Assembly: GCF_040954835.1 (NCBI RefSeq)
Contig: NC_090704.1
Span: forward strand, 36,894,979-36,958,978
From: Lepisosteus oculatus
Taxonomy: Eukaryota > Chordata > Actinopteri > Semionotiformes > Lepisosteidae
Length of the DNA stretch: 64,000 nucleotides
Direction: 5' to 3'
The notes under the pieces were generated by a model. It saw nothing but the letters and a program-made list of their open reading frames with translations. It was not told the origin of the DNA and searched no databases. Of the stretch, positions 26,181-37,999 are shown piece by piece (position 1 is the first letter of the stretch; every line of letters starts with the position of its first letter). The position numbers and the translations under genes are program-made.

Positions 26181-26199
26181 AGGATAAACACGTCACACA

Positions 26200-28500
26200 C
26201 AAAGTCTTGTTTTTCTGGGGGGGAAGCTGGGATGCAATGCTGAATGTGTCAATCAATGATATTAATAAAAAAGCAAAGATTTTGATATGTGAATCAGTCT
26301 ACACAGGAACATTTCTCATGTGTTCAACTGGTCAGAGATTTTATTTTGGATTATTATTTTGGATTACTGCTGTTTGATTTTCATTGTTTTGTTATTGCAT
26401 TTAAGGAAACAAAAATAAGGTTTTTCACTGAGGTGCTATAACTGGTAGAAATAGTATTTTCTTGGTTGCTGTCAATAATGCCAAAATGTCCTGCCCCCAG
26501 TTTTGTATAGCAGTTATACTATTCACTTTCTGAACAGGGTAAATTATTTGAAACATTTTATTATGATATAGGTCTCATAACATCTATATGGGATATGGGA
26601 AATCATCTGTTCCTTTTAGCAAATAGGAGCAATTATTTTATTCCATACAGGGCAAATAATTCATCGTAGGATATGTTTTATTGAGTCTCTGTAGACAACA
26701 AACACTGCAGACAGGCTATGACGCAAGAGTGATGGCAGTATTTATGATTTTGCTTTTTATTGATGCAAACCATTTATGATCCCGAGAGTAGTGCAGGTGA
26801 GATAAGGAGCTTGTTTATTTCTGTGCGTATTTCATTAGGCACTAATTCTAATTTAGCAGTAGCAGAGGCAGGATTAAAAAGCCATCTGGTGTTACAATGA
26901 CTTGAAGCATGTCTAGGCAACTATTGAGGTAAGGAGAAAACACTACATATACCGAAGGAAATTAAGGCATATAAATAAATGAAACAGAAAATTAGTTTCA
27001 GCATATATATTTCTTTAGAATATGAGAACATACCAAACGCAATCCAGGTACAGAACCCAACTTAAGCAATATATCAAAATACATACAAACAAAAGGCTTT
27101 AGGCATTTATATGGGACAGAGGTCCTCTCTACATTTTCTGTTTGGTGCCTGTACTATGATATGCCTGATAGAGAGGAAATATGGTTGGATTTGTCTCAGT
27201 TACCAAAAGGCATAATTATCTGCCACATGACTTAGCCTGGGTATGAAACTTAAGCAAAGTAACAGCCTGGGTATTCACACATTTTCTTCCAGAGAAAACA
27301 AAAAGATCTTTTGTAGTAGTGTCTTCTTGAAAGAGTTTGCATGGCCAGCCTTGCTCCATATCCTGGTTTAAGTCACTGATATGCAATTTCACTGTGTTTT
27401 TATGGATGTCCAAGCCACACTCAGATGACTTGTGACTGCAGACATACTTACAGTACTACAGTATACTTCTTTGTCAAAGATGAAATACTGTAAGTAAACT
27501 CATCCCATATATTTTTTTTTAAATCAGGCTTTTCAATTAAACATTTATCTGCATGGGTTGGTGTTAATGGAGAAAGAAAAATAATTTTTTCAAACAATCT
27601 ATTATGAGAACTAATGCAAATTTCAATTGAATAGCTACATTCAGATTTACATAATGTGAAGTCAGATACAATTTAGGTAAGACAATCTTATTCAGTGGGT
27701 GTGAGAGGATTAAAATGAGCCTATCTAGGATTAAAGAGGGTGGCAATCTATCAAGGATAATCAAAGTAAAGCGAAGTTATCTTCACGACATTCTATCTAA
27801 GGTTTAGAAAATTATATGTAATTGAGGATAGTGAATATTTAGAATGTGCACTTGAGCACAGTGGACTAACTTAAAACTGGATATTTAATCATGGTTACAT
27901 CTGGTACTACTTCAGTAACCACTGGGGGCTAATTAATGGGCAGATGGATCTGCATGATTCAAGACAAGGTCAAATGCTTGCTTCTGTTGAACAGTATCTT
28001 TAAAACAGAATTAAAAACTACATTATGCAGCTACAGTGTGATGATTGCTGACAAAAAAAATCATCCCACCACTTCCATATTGAAAATATGCCTATTTAAT
28101 ATATTTAGAAAAGACACTGATTGTTAGTATTCTTAACTTTTTTTCCCTGTTTCCAAAATATGGTGCTAGAACAACAAAAATGTTTTCTTGATGCATACCT
28201 TGACTTTTTTTTCTCAAAACTCACTGAACATAAACAGTAATAGCAGAAATTACAGTTGTTTGTTTGTAACTGTCTAAGAGCTACATATTACTAGGCCACA
28301 AAAATGAAAAACAATTTTTTTGATTGATAGTAGTCTAAGAAATACAGTAAGTGTATGAAACAGGTTAAGTGCCTTTCCAAAATAAGACAATAATGGTATG
28401 TATGGCCAATATAAGTCTAACGAATGAAGCAAGTAGACAGCAATGTGCTGAAACCATCCTGTCTTGGATTTGGTGTCAGTTTTAGCAACCTGCAAACGTT
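26200..28500. other. Intergenic between divergent rcvrn and pts, no gene seen
   Basis: A+T-rich and without a recognisable exon or repeat up to the SINE at 28510. As rcvrn and pts diverge, this interval plus 28.8-30.2 kb must contain the promoters of both. Confidence 0.5.
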
Positions 28501-28509
28501 ATGTATAGA

Positions 28510-28791
28510 TCAAGACCACTTTATTGACCTTATACAATTTTCTCATATTAGGAATTTGTCTTTTCACATACCCCAACTTGCTCTCCATGAGACACACAGA
28601 CAGGGAGAGAAGCTTGGGGTCAGAGCCCAGGGTCAGCCATTAACTGTATACGGCACCCCTGGAGCAGTTGGGGTTAAGGGCCTTGCTCAGGGGCCCAACG
28701 GAGTAGGATTCCTCTGCTAGCCACAGGATACGAACTGGCAACCTTCCAGCCACAGGTGCAGATCCATAGCCACAGAGCCACCACTCCACCC
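28510..28791 (-). repeat. tRNA-derived SINE with L2-like tail, inverted copy
   Basis: Same family as 52409-52694. On the minus strand it starts with a tRNA-like head (box A around gtggctctgtggctatgg, box B around gttgccagttcgtatcc), then a body with the ggcccctgagcaaggcccttaac block, and ends in a gtcaataaagtgg tail. It is nearly full length, with moderate divergence between the two copies. Confidence 0.8.
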
Positions 28792-29080
28792 GTTTTATTT
28801 CTTTAAGCTTGTTGGTTGTGCTGATTTATTTGTTCCTGGGGTAATTGTTTTCCTGACTTTCCATTTAGGACCATAAAAATGAACATAACAGGTTAGTCAT
28901 TGTTGTTAAAAGCTGATTTTAATAAGTTAACAATAACTGATAGCAACATATTCCAATGATCTCTGGTACTCTGAATCTATGGGACAGAGGAGCAACAGAA
29001 CAGCAGAATTTTGTTTACTTTGTCTTACAGATATATGTACAGTATTGGTTACCATAATAATAAATGACTTTTTCAAGAAT

Positions 29081-29300
29081 GCACATCCATCTACTCCTCC
29101 TTTCTCTAACCTCTTCATCCAATTCAGGAGTGCAGGAGGAGCCAGACCCTATCTCAGCAAGCAACAGGTACACCCTGGACTCCAGTCCATCACAGGGCTG
29201 ACAGAGCCAGTTAACCTAACAGTATGTTTTCAGACTATTGCAGGAAACCAGAGCGCCTAGAGAAACACCATGTAAAACATGGGGAGAACATACAATACAA
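29081..29300 (-). repeat. GGAT-tailed SINE family, inverted 3' two thirds
   Basis: On the minus strand it reads from the ttctccccatgtttt block through the tgtgatggactggagtcc and ttgcttgctgagatagg blocks to a gtagatggatg tail. The tRNA-like head is absent from this piece. Confidence 0.65.
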
Positions 29301-29637
29301 GTTTTATCTAGATATACAGTAGTAGCAAAGCGCATGACTACAAGGGGAAGATGGACTAAGCTGCAGTCGAATTGCATTTTTAAATCATGGCACCTAGTAA
29401 TATGTTTGTTTGTTGTTGTTTTTTTGCAATGCTGCTTTTATATATAATAAATGTTTTATTTTTGTCTCGTCAACGTCAAAGTCCCAACAGAAGGAGCTTG
29501 AACATCCCGCCTAATACATCATGAGTTTTGTGCAAATATGTGTGTTTGCTTTCCCTCTGACATCTAGAACTGTTCTCTGTGTTTTCAACACTTTTTTTGG
29601 CTTCTGTGTACCCACATGTCTGAGTTTCTGAAATTGA

Positions 29638-29710
29638 TCTGATCTGGAATTGAACCCAGGGCCCCCACACTGTAAAGCAGCAATGCTAACAACTGCACCA
29701 CCATGCCACC
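29638..29710 (-). repeat. tRNA-like head of the GGAT-tailed SINE family, inverted
   Basis: On the minus strand: ggtggcatggtggtgcag (box A region) and, about 35 bases on, gggttcaattcc (box B). This is the head of the same family whose 3' part lies at 29081-29300, in the same orientation. The order along the DNA is consistent with one element split by unrelated sequence, or with two independent fragments. Confidence 0.65.
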
Positions 29711-30247
29711 TGAGAATACACTAAATGTTTTATATGTGTGTGTATACTTAACATGGTTTTGCAATTTCTTTCTGTATTCTGTAGCTTGTTAGTTGCTTCA
29801 AATTGCTGGTATAATACAGTATATACAGTAGAATAACTGAAGAAAATTACCCAGTTTGACCAGAAGGGGGAACCAATTTCATAAATACGTTAAGGGGAAT
29901 TTCAAATCGATTTCTCGTTTATTAATTATTCCATATTCAAAGTTTAAGTTTTCTGAATAACTGCCACCATTGCAAATTGACAATGTTACATCACCATGCT
30001 TAAAACGTTTTACGTGACCTGTGACACGAAATACGTGTCAGCGTAACATTTAAATTAAATACGGTTGTTTGTATTGGTTATGTAATAGATCCACACATAA
30101 ACTCGGGTTCTGATTAAAAGGGGAACCTTGGAATTTTTAAGAAAGTATAAAACTAAGATTGAACGTGTATGTAGTCGCTAAAAACAAGGTAGCCCTTGTT
30201 TATTTCTAAATATTTTCCACAGACGCCATAGCGTTTGAAAAACAAAA

Positions 30248-33200
30248 ATGGAAGGAAACACAGCTTCGGAGAGCAATGCTATCGGTCGGTTTGCATACAT
30301 AACCCGAGTAGAAAGTTTTAGTGCTTGTCATCGACTTCACAGGTAAGAAGGAACTATCAAATTATTATTGTGTAGCCAGGGATTTCTAATGCATATTATT
30401 ATTTAAGTCCAGGAGAACTACGCAAAACTACTTTATTGCATCGCATCAAACAAAAGACTGTTTAAGGTGTTATTTGACACATGAATGTTCCCGACTTTAA
30501 AATTGAACACGGACCCAATCAAAATACTGTAGATTTGTTACGAGCTACTGTATCACCGAAATTAATAAATCATGGACCACCAGTTGATTTGAAAACGAAC
30601 TGTTGTGGATGATGCGGATTGTAAATTTTAAAAAAAATAGTTCATATAAGTTGCTTAAATACAAACATACTGTTAAATTTACATTTTAGCACCACGCATA
30701 AACATTAATAAAACTGAAAGCAATAACTACTGTGCATCCCTTAGTTGACCTTTCCCCAAACCGAAAGAGCTTATGGGAATTGAATTTTTTGCAGTGTACT
30801 TTTGTAGTTATCAAACCTTAATCGTTCGCGTGAATTATTTCGTCCTACAGATTCATACATTATGAAGAACAGTATTTAAAATTAGTCGTTACTTCATGAA
30901 TTCTTAAGTCTATGCACATAAGATTTTCCGCTGCATGCTTGTATTAATCTGATTATTTTACCGGATTTATTGCATGATAGCTTTTTGTTGCGTTTGGTTT
31001 AGAATTAAAAAAATGATGCATTGGTACTGATTTAATTTTATTCAGTATTTTCCTTGCTGCCTTTTCGAACTGTGTAAAGCACGCAGTAGACAGGAGAATG
31101 CGCTTAAAATGCTGAACACTAACCAAATTAATAATTCAAAACATAAAATTGTAATAAGCATTGAAAAATAATCAGAAGAACTGTGCGATTTTTAACTCAG
31201 ATGTAACAAAACACGTAATTTTAGATTTTTACGGTGAAAAATAATCTGATCAAATGCCCAAAGGGGCCCTAGAACAAGTTCTCACGTAATGTACGACAGC
31301 AGAGCTGTAGACTGTCCGAGTGTTAACAGTGTGTTAGCAGCTCAAGCGTGAGGACAGGGGATGATTGATCTGATTTGCGACCAGAAATGTTCTTTAGTAT
31401 TGTATAACCGAGATTGTGTTGCAGTCATGACATAAAGCGGTTCCTCTGTTTAATACTTTTATTTTTGCCTTTTTTTATCTGATATCTGACTGAAGTATTT
31501 TTATTATAATTAGTTTGAACTATGATGCTTAGTTAATTTTAGTCTCATCTTGTAGTTTTATTACACTTAATGACTACGCTCTAGAAAGAGTGTTAAAAAT
31601 AAAAATAAGGTCCTGATCAAGCATTGTGATTTATTCTATATATACAGTACCACTTTTGATACACTCTAACACAGAAGAGTTATGACAGTGTTTGTACAGT
31701 ATCTCCAAATGTAAGTGAAAAGTTGAAAATCATTTCCAAAAAGAAAATAAGTTAACTTGCAATTTGTGAGACATTAGTTGTTGATGTGGTTTTCGTTAAA
31801 TGTGTTGCCGTTTTTCTGTTATACAGCCGGTTACACGTGTTTAAAATAAAATTGGTTGAAGCTTGATATTAAGTGTACAAAGTTCAGTTCTGAGTCTCTG
31901 GTGGTCTCCCTGGTGATTGAGATCAATAATACCCTTCATGTCTAAAACAATTGTTCAGTGCAGCTTCATCAGTTTACTTGCTGTAAGCTACAGATATCCA
32001 AATTATCCTTAAGTCTTTATCTGAAGGCCCATCACCCATCTGACATGAAGTTGTTAATGTCCTAATTGGTTCTTTCCATCTTTGGAGGTATGCGACCCCG
32101 TAACACTTTAAGCTGCTTGGAATTTTACACTTCACAGTGTAAGCGTCATGGAATTCCCTCCAATGAACCATGTTTTCAAGGACTGTGTGATTAGTGCAAT
32201 GACCACCTAAAGTGTCGCTGTTTTCGCCATGCTTACTACACGACAGAGTAGGGTGCAGAGTTTTTGTAGAAAAGCTTTGCCTAGACATTGGACTGTCATC
32301 ATACTGAATTATTTGAAAACTTTACAGCTTGATTCTTAATTATTGATATCATATGGTCTGTAGTTCATTCCTGTTTTTGAGGACTCCTATTGTAGCATTT
32401 TATTTCTTTTTGTATTCAATTAAAGTTCCAAAAAGAAAATATCTACTGTACCTTTGCACAGCAGGCATATAAAACCCTGTTCTCCTTTGTGTATATTGAT
32501 TTCCTTTCTATGTGCTCTAAAACAAGAACATGCAAAAAAACAAACATACAATAAATGAGACTCCATTAAAATTTGAATACAGGTACTCTTGTTTTGGCAT
32601 TTTCATATTTAATAGTTTTTCTTGGGCTGTGTATATTTGGAACTTAATTGTTGGTGTTCTAGTAGTTTACTTGAGTGTAAATTACCACTACTGTATGATA
32701 CTCATCTTAAAGAATGCAGCGTCATAGCAATAGATATTGTATACAGTATGTTTTAAAACTTGCCTTTACGGGATGCAGTATTTAAGATATTGCAATAATG
32801 TCTGTTGGAGTTATTTCATTGTTTATGTTGTCGTTTATGAAATGTTTTCAGATTAGTTTAAGTGAAATGTAACTTGATGCAGTACCTGCACACAGGTGAT
32901 AATGCCATGCTTAACTTTCTAAAACATGACAAGGAAAAGTCATTCATATTTTTTGGGACTCCTTTTTTGTGGACTCAAATGGTATTGGAAAGTAAGATTT
33001 CTCTGTTGCGTGGAGCTTACTCAGATTAGAGGCTGACCTAATGATGATCTCTTTGGATCATTAACCTCTTTATCTATTTCTGTCGGCTTCACGTCAGAGG
33101 TCCTGCTTCTGGTCACCTGCTTACATCATTACTCCAGTTGGAAAAAAAAACAACTACTGTATATACTGTACATTTCTGTTTTTCAGTAAATTGTTTTATT

Positions 33201-36200
33201 CACAAGGACAGCAGCATTTACTTTGCTATCAAAATATTTTGATCAAAACACTTTTTTCAGTTACACTTACACAATTTTCACTTTGTGGCTGTGATTCCTA
33301 CATTGTTTTTCACTTTTGTGAAAGATATCTCTTCCAGGTAGGCACTATAGGCAGAGAGAATATTTGTTCTTTAAAATCTGATTTGAAAAACATGTTTGTA
33401 GTACTTTTTTAGAGTTCTGATGTTTTTAATCTGCATTTTCATTGTACCCGTGGGACTAATTTCTTCCTTATTTTAGCAACTCCCTAAGTGCTGAAGAAAA
33501 CAAAAGAATCTTCGGCAAGTGTAACAACCCCAATGGACATGGGCACAACTATAAAGGTCAGAAGTATAAATGCTTCACAGTCAAACCAGTATGTCAGTAA
33601 CTGTTTCAGATTAGTGGTCCAAATACTGATAAATCGATCCATCATTCCAGGGCAAAAATCATGTAAATTCAATCCACTGCTGTAAATGTTCACAATTTGT
33701 GCAGAAAACTAACTCTTTACAATTGTCAGTGAAAATCACCTCTGTCACATAAACTTTGGATGTGTACAATGTGGTAACACTTCAACTTTGGGATGCCTTT
33801 AATGTGGTGACAAAATTCACAGTTTCAGCTTAATGTATCATCAGACGAACTCATGATGAGGGTGAATTCCAGGAAGGTGTCACAACAAAATTATCTTATA
33901 TTATATAATTACAATTTTTATTAAGTTATTATAGAACGTTGTGCTGTTGTAACATTAGCAGCAGATAGCCTTGCTGTCTTATCATTCAGTCTAACTAAAG
34001 CTCATAATGTAGAAACAAATGCATAGATTCTTAAGTAGTGTTGCATGCACATGTCAATGGCATTGTTTTATGAATGTAATTACACATTTAGTTTTTCCAC
34101 AACATTGCAGTTCTATACAATGCTCAGTATTGGGGACGTAGAAGGGCTTCTGTTATTATTAGGAGTCATGTACAGTATGTATACAGTGCATTTTAGTTTG
34201 ATTAAATTACATCACAGTATACATAGTATTAGTAAATGCATTTTAAATTGACAGCGTTTTTATTTAAGAATAGACTGATATATGAATTCCGCCTTCACTG
34301 AATAATTACTGTCACACAATCATTTCAAGATTAGAACCTTCTACCAGGGTTTGATTTCAGCAGAGCTGAAAAAAACACACAAAAAAGGACAAGCCAGAGT
34401 AAATAAATTGTACCACCCCCTTGGTAGTTGTAAAATTGTTACTTTTAGCTCAGTTGTAGTTATAAGTTGTGTAGTTTCTTTTATTGATTCCAGGGAGAAA
34501 TTTAGTGTGAGACAGTAAGCAAACAATTTAAATTAATCCTTAAAATGAATGATAAAAAGTAAGCAGTAATAATTAAAATGTCTGCTGTCCTCTCATATTG
34601 ACATAAAATAGATGCAGTTGTTAGCCTGGGACACTGCTATTATAGAATTTGAAATGTAAATATGTCTTAATGTTAAAATATATGTTTTAAAAACACAGAT
34701 AACACAATCCGTGTATAACAGTTGCAGTAAAGAAATTGTAAATTTGCTATACTTTGTTTGCATTTGAGGATAATTGCTTAATCAATTAAGTGTTTGTAAT
34801 GATAATTCATGTAATCCTGTCAGATAAGGCATGCTTTACATAGTCTTTTATTTGTAGTTATATTTTCTTTTTCTGTTTAACATAATTTGCATCAATAAAA
34901 TATTCTGAGTAAGGGTTTTTAGCCATAATATACTGTAGGAATATTCTAAATTATGCTCTGTATTATAATTGGCTAACTTCGTAAAATTTCTTGACTGCGA
35001 GAGATTATCTGAGCAATATAAATTAATATTCTCTGTTTGCTTCTTTTGCAGTGGAAATAACTGTAAGGGGAAAAGTAGGTAACAATCAGTTACTCTTATT
35101 CCAATACATGGTGTTATATCGTTTATATGGTGTTATATCACAATCTTAAACATTGTGATGCAAATGCTGGTTTTATTACTTAAGATTTGTTTTTGAAACA
35201 GCAGTGTAAGGGAAATTAATAACAGTATTGTGTCTTGATTAAGATGATCCTATAATTTGTGAAAAATTCAAATTAACTGTTCTTGTTTATGGTCTTTACA
35301 GTTTTATGCTACTGATTTATGTCCTATTGTAGTTTGTTAGAAGTAAAGTAAGATCTTGACATCTGTAAGTTTGTGATTAATGTTTTATTATTTTAGTTGA
35401 TCAATGTTATTTTAATTAACTTAAAGCCAATGCATTAGTACTTTAAGTATCATATACTGTAAATGATCACATAAAAGACAACTTATGTCTTTTAACCATA
35501 TATAATAAACTGTAGTACATTATGCAATGGCAGAGGGGTGGACTTGGCTGTATGTAAATTGGGCTATTCACAAAAGTGTTCTGCACTGAGTCCTTGCAAA
35601 TGTCGAGACCTTTTAGTAATTATAATCAATAAGTTATGTTTAGCATTTCAACATAACTGTATATGGCTGTACCCCTTTTTAAAATTCACTATTTGTGCAA
35701 CGACAATTTTATCCAGTTAATGTTATTTCCTTTTCAAGGAAAATATTGTAGATGTAATACTTCTCACTGTTGTGCTGTTCTTGATTTGTGTGTGTCTTTA
35801 CAGATTGACCCTGAGACTGGTATGGTGATGAACCTCACAGACCTCAAACACTACATTGAGGTGGGTCAGACTTTTATCATACACTGTTCTGAAACTGGAC
35901 AAATAGTTTTTCCCAAGGTTTTGTGATGACATGCTTTCCAAAATCAAGCTTGTTTTCAAGAAGAAGTGGACTTCAGTGGATATTAGTGGGGGTATTTATT
36001 TTGTGAAAACTTAATTTAAGGTGTACATTTTGTAGATTCAGGATTTATTCACAATAAACTGTATAACACTTTGTCTGCAGGATTATCACTGCTGCTGCTT
36101 TCTAAAAGTTAAAAACCGATTCAATATGTAGTACTGTACATTGACGTTTTTCAGAGTAATCACTGCCAGTATACAGATGCTAAAACACTGTTATTTCTGT

Positions 36201-37297
36201 TATATGAAACACTTCTTAGATGACAGAATCGCTGACTTTCATTCTTTCCACCTTCTACTTTTTTTTGTATTTCATAACCCCGGATTCCTGATGGCATTAA
36301 GTAGATGCAGCACAATAATTTGTTATTTCTGATTTTCATCCATGTTCTATGGAAAAAGACATCTGATGCAAATGACCTTACAAGTAGTGTGATTGAAGGT
36401 GTGACACTGAAAGCAGTAGCAGACTTATGCTTCAATTCAGAGAGCATCAATGGTTGAGTTTACAGAAAAAAAAATTAAAAAGTAGGCACGTTCAAGCCAC
36501 AACAAGCTGTTAAATTACTACCCATGTGCTATGGAGAACTCATGTTTGAGGAGTCCCATATCCCTTACGCTCACTTATGAACATCTAATGGAAGCAAAAC
36601 CGTAATGTGATGTGGATGTACTGTATTTGCCAATGGATGTGAATTGACCCACTATTAGGTAACTCTTTCTCAGAGGGCAGTATATAATGCTAATAAGTGA
36701 TAAGTTGACTGTATTTTTACAGGCAAACTTGCACATTTCTTTTGAGTTGGGGTTTATCGTATCAGCAAGTACAGTACCAGTCCAGTAGTGTTAAGATCAG
36801 TATGTTACCAATGTAAAAAAATGACTGTATATCCTTTTATTTTAGAATTGTACAAGTAAAGGTAAATTCCACACTGAAAATTGTACACACTTTTCTTTAG
36901 AGCCTTCTTTAGGCATAAGCAATTTAATTTTGAGAGAATTCCATGGGTCATCTTCTCGTCCAGCATATTGCTTCTGCCATTTCTTACTTCCCTCTTTTTT
37001 TTAAGGAGGCAGTCATGAAACCTCTAGACCACAAAAACCTGGATAAGGATGTTCCATACTTCGCAAATGCAGTTAGGTATGTATAAAGGTTTTATGTAGT
37101 AACATTATTTTAAAGTGTGAAAGTTAAAAAGTCTTAAAATTATGTTTTTTATTTTGTTTCTTTTGTTTTTTAGCACTACAGAGAATTTAGCTGTGTTCAT
37201 CTGGGACAGCTTAGTGAAGCTCCTGCCACAAAATGCACTCTATGAAGTGAAGATCCATGAAACTGATAAGAACATTGTTGTTTACCGTGGAGAATAG
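30248..37297 (+). CDS. pts: 6-pyruvoyltetrahydropterin synthase, 6 coding exons
   Basis: Coding exons: 30248-30342, 33477-33556, 35052-35074, 35804-35860, 37006-37076, 37174-37297. They total 450 nt in one frame, 149 aa; human PTS has 145. Zinc ligands are His28 (SACHRL), His53 and His55 (NGHGHNY). The catalytic set is Cys47 (GKCNNP), Asp93 and His94 (LDHKNLD), and Glu138 (HET) is the pterin anchor. The enzyme makes 6-pyruvoyltetrahydropterin from 7,8-dihydroneopterin triphosphate, the second step to tetrahydrobiopterin. It works as a cytosolic hexamer and in fish also feeds pteridine pigments. All introns are GT-AG. Exon 3 is a 23-nt microexon, as in the mammalian gene. The start is the first ATG of the exon, in an AAAAATGG context. 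rcvrn lies upstream in opposite orientation, an unusual neighbour for pts. All active-site residues are kept, so it should be functional. Confidence 0.95.
31925..32290. other. Coding-like block in pts intron 1, unassigned
   Basis: The minus strand is open for 104 codons (32288-31974) and is less A+T-rich than the intron around it. The predicted protein matches no family I know and has no splice or start context of note. It may be a fossil mobile element. Confidence 0.25.
36849..36915 (+). repeat. Degenerate single arm of the foldback repeat family
   Basis: In pts intron 4, right after exon-poor sequence. Holds acaagtaaaggtaaattcc, ctgaaaa and gagccttctttaggc, in the same order as the left arms at 10197 and 40920. 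The inverted right arm is not seen. Confidence 0.4.
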
Positions 37298-37889
37298 AAT
37301 TTACTTTGACTTTACATCAATATCGAGAGTAGCTTGCTATGGGGACCAAATAGAATAAGTGCATTTTAACAACAATTTTTAAAAACATGTTTCAGTGTTG
37401 TTACAGAATGTTGTAACACTGACAAATCATTTTAAAGTTTAAATTTACACAGACATATACAGTAATGATTTAAATGAATGTGTTTTTTATTTAGTTTTTT
37501 TTCACTCTTTGCAATCTCCATTATTATGTGTTTTCATGTGAAAGAATTGCAAACTGGAATAGGGCTGTTTTTTTCCTGGTAAATTAACTTGAACATTTTC
37601 TTAATATCTTTTCATGCCTTTCTCATTTTCTCATCAACACTGATGACACTTAAATGAAAACACAAAAACATTTGACCCCCTCTTCTTTTATTGCTTCTTC
37701 ATGAATCAAGTGTGTGTTTAATTTTTATGATATACAGGTAAGGTTGTAGCCAGTTACATCAGAGAACAAAATTGATTATAGAGTGTTACCTGTGCCAGCA
37801 TGTGAATTTAAATGATAATATTGAACATGATAGAAAATTGAACTTACGCCCTATTGTTTTCTACTGTTTTTAAATGTAATTATTCCAAG

Positions 37890-37895
37890 AATAAA
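37890..37895 (+). terminator. pts polyadenylation signal
   Basis: First AATAAA after the pts stop codon, about 590 bases downstream, followed by a T/G-containing stretch. It implies a 3' untranslated region of about 0.6 kb. Confidence 0.55.
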
Positions 37896-37999
37896 TGTTG
37901 AATCTTTAGAAACATTTGCAGTACTTAATATCTTTGGAACTGTGAAGCTTATGAATTTCATTTTGCTGTTTGCAATTAAGTTAATACCAGCCTTACCTT

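Noticed and set aside
7080-30000. CRISPR arrays, bacterial operons, phage or plasmid features
   Set aside because: The window is vertebrate nuclear DNA; the regular repeats present are microsatellites and transposon ends.
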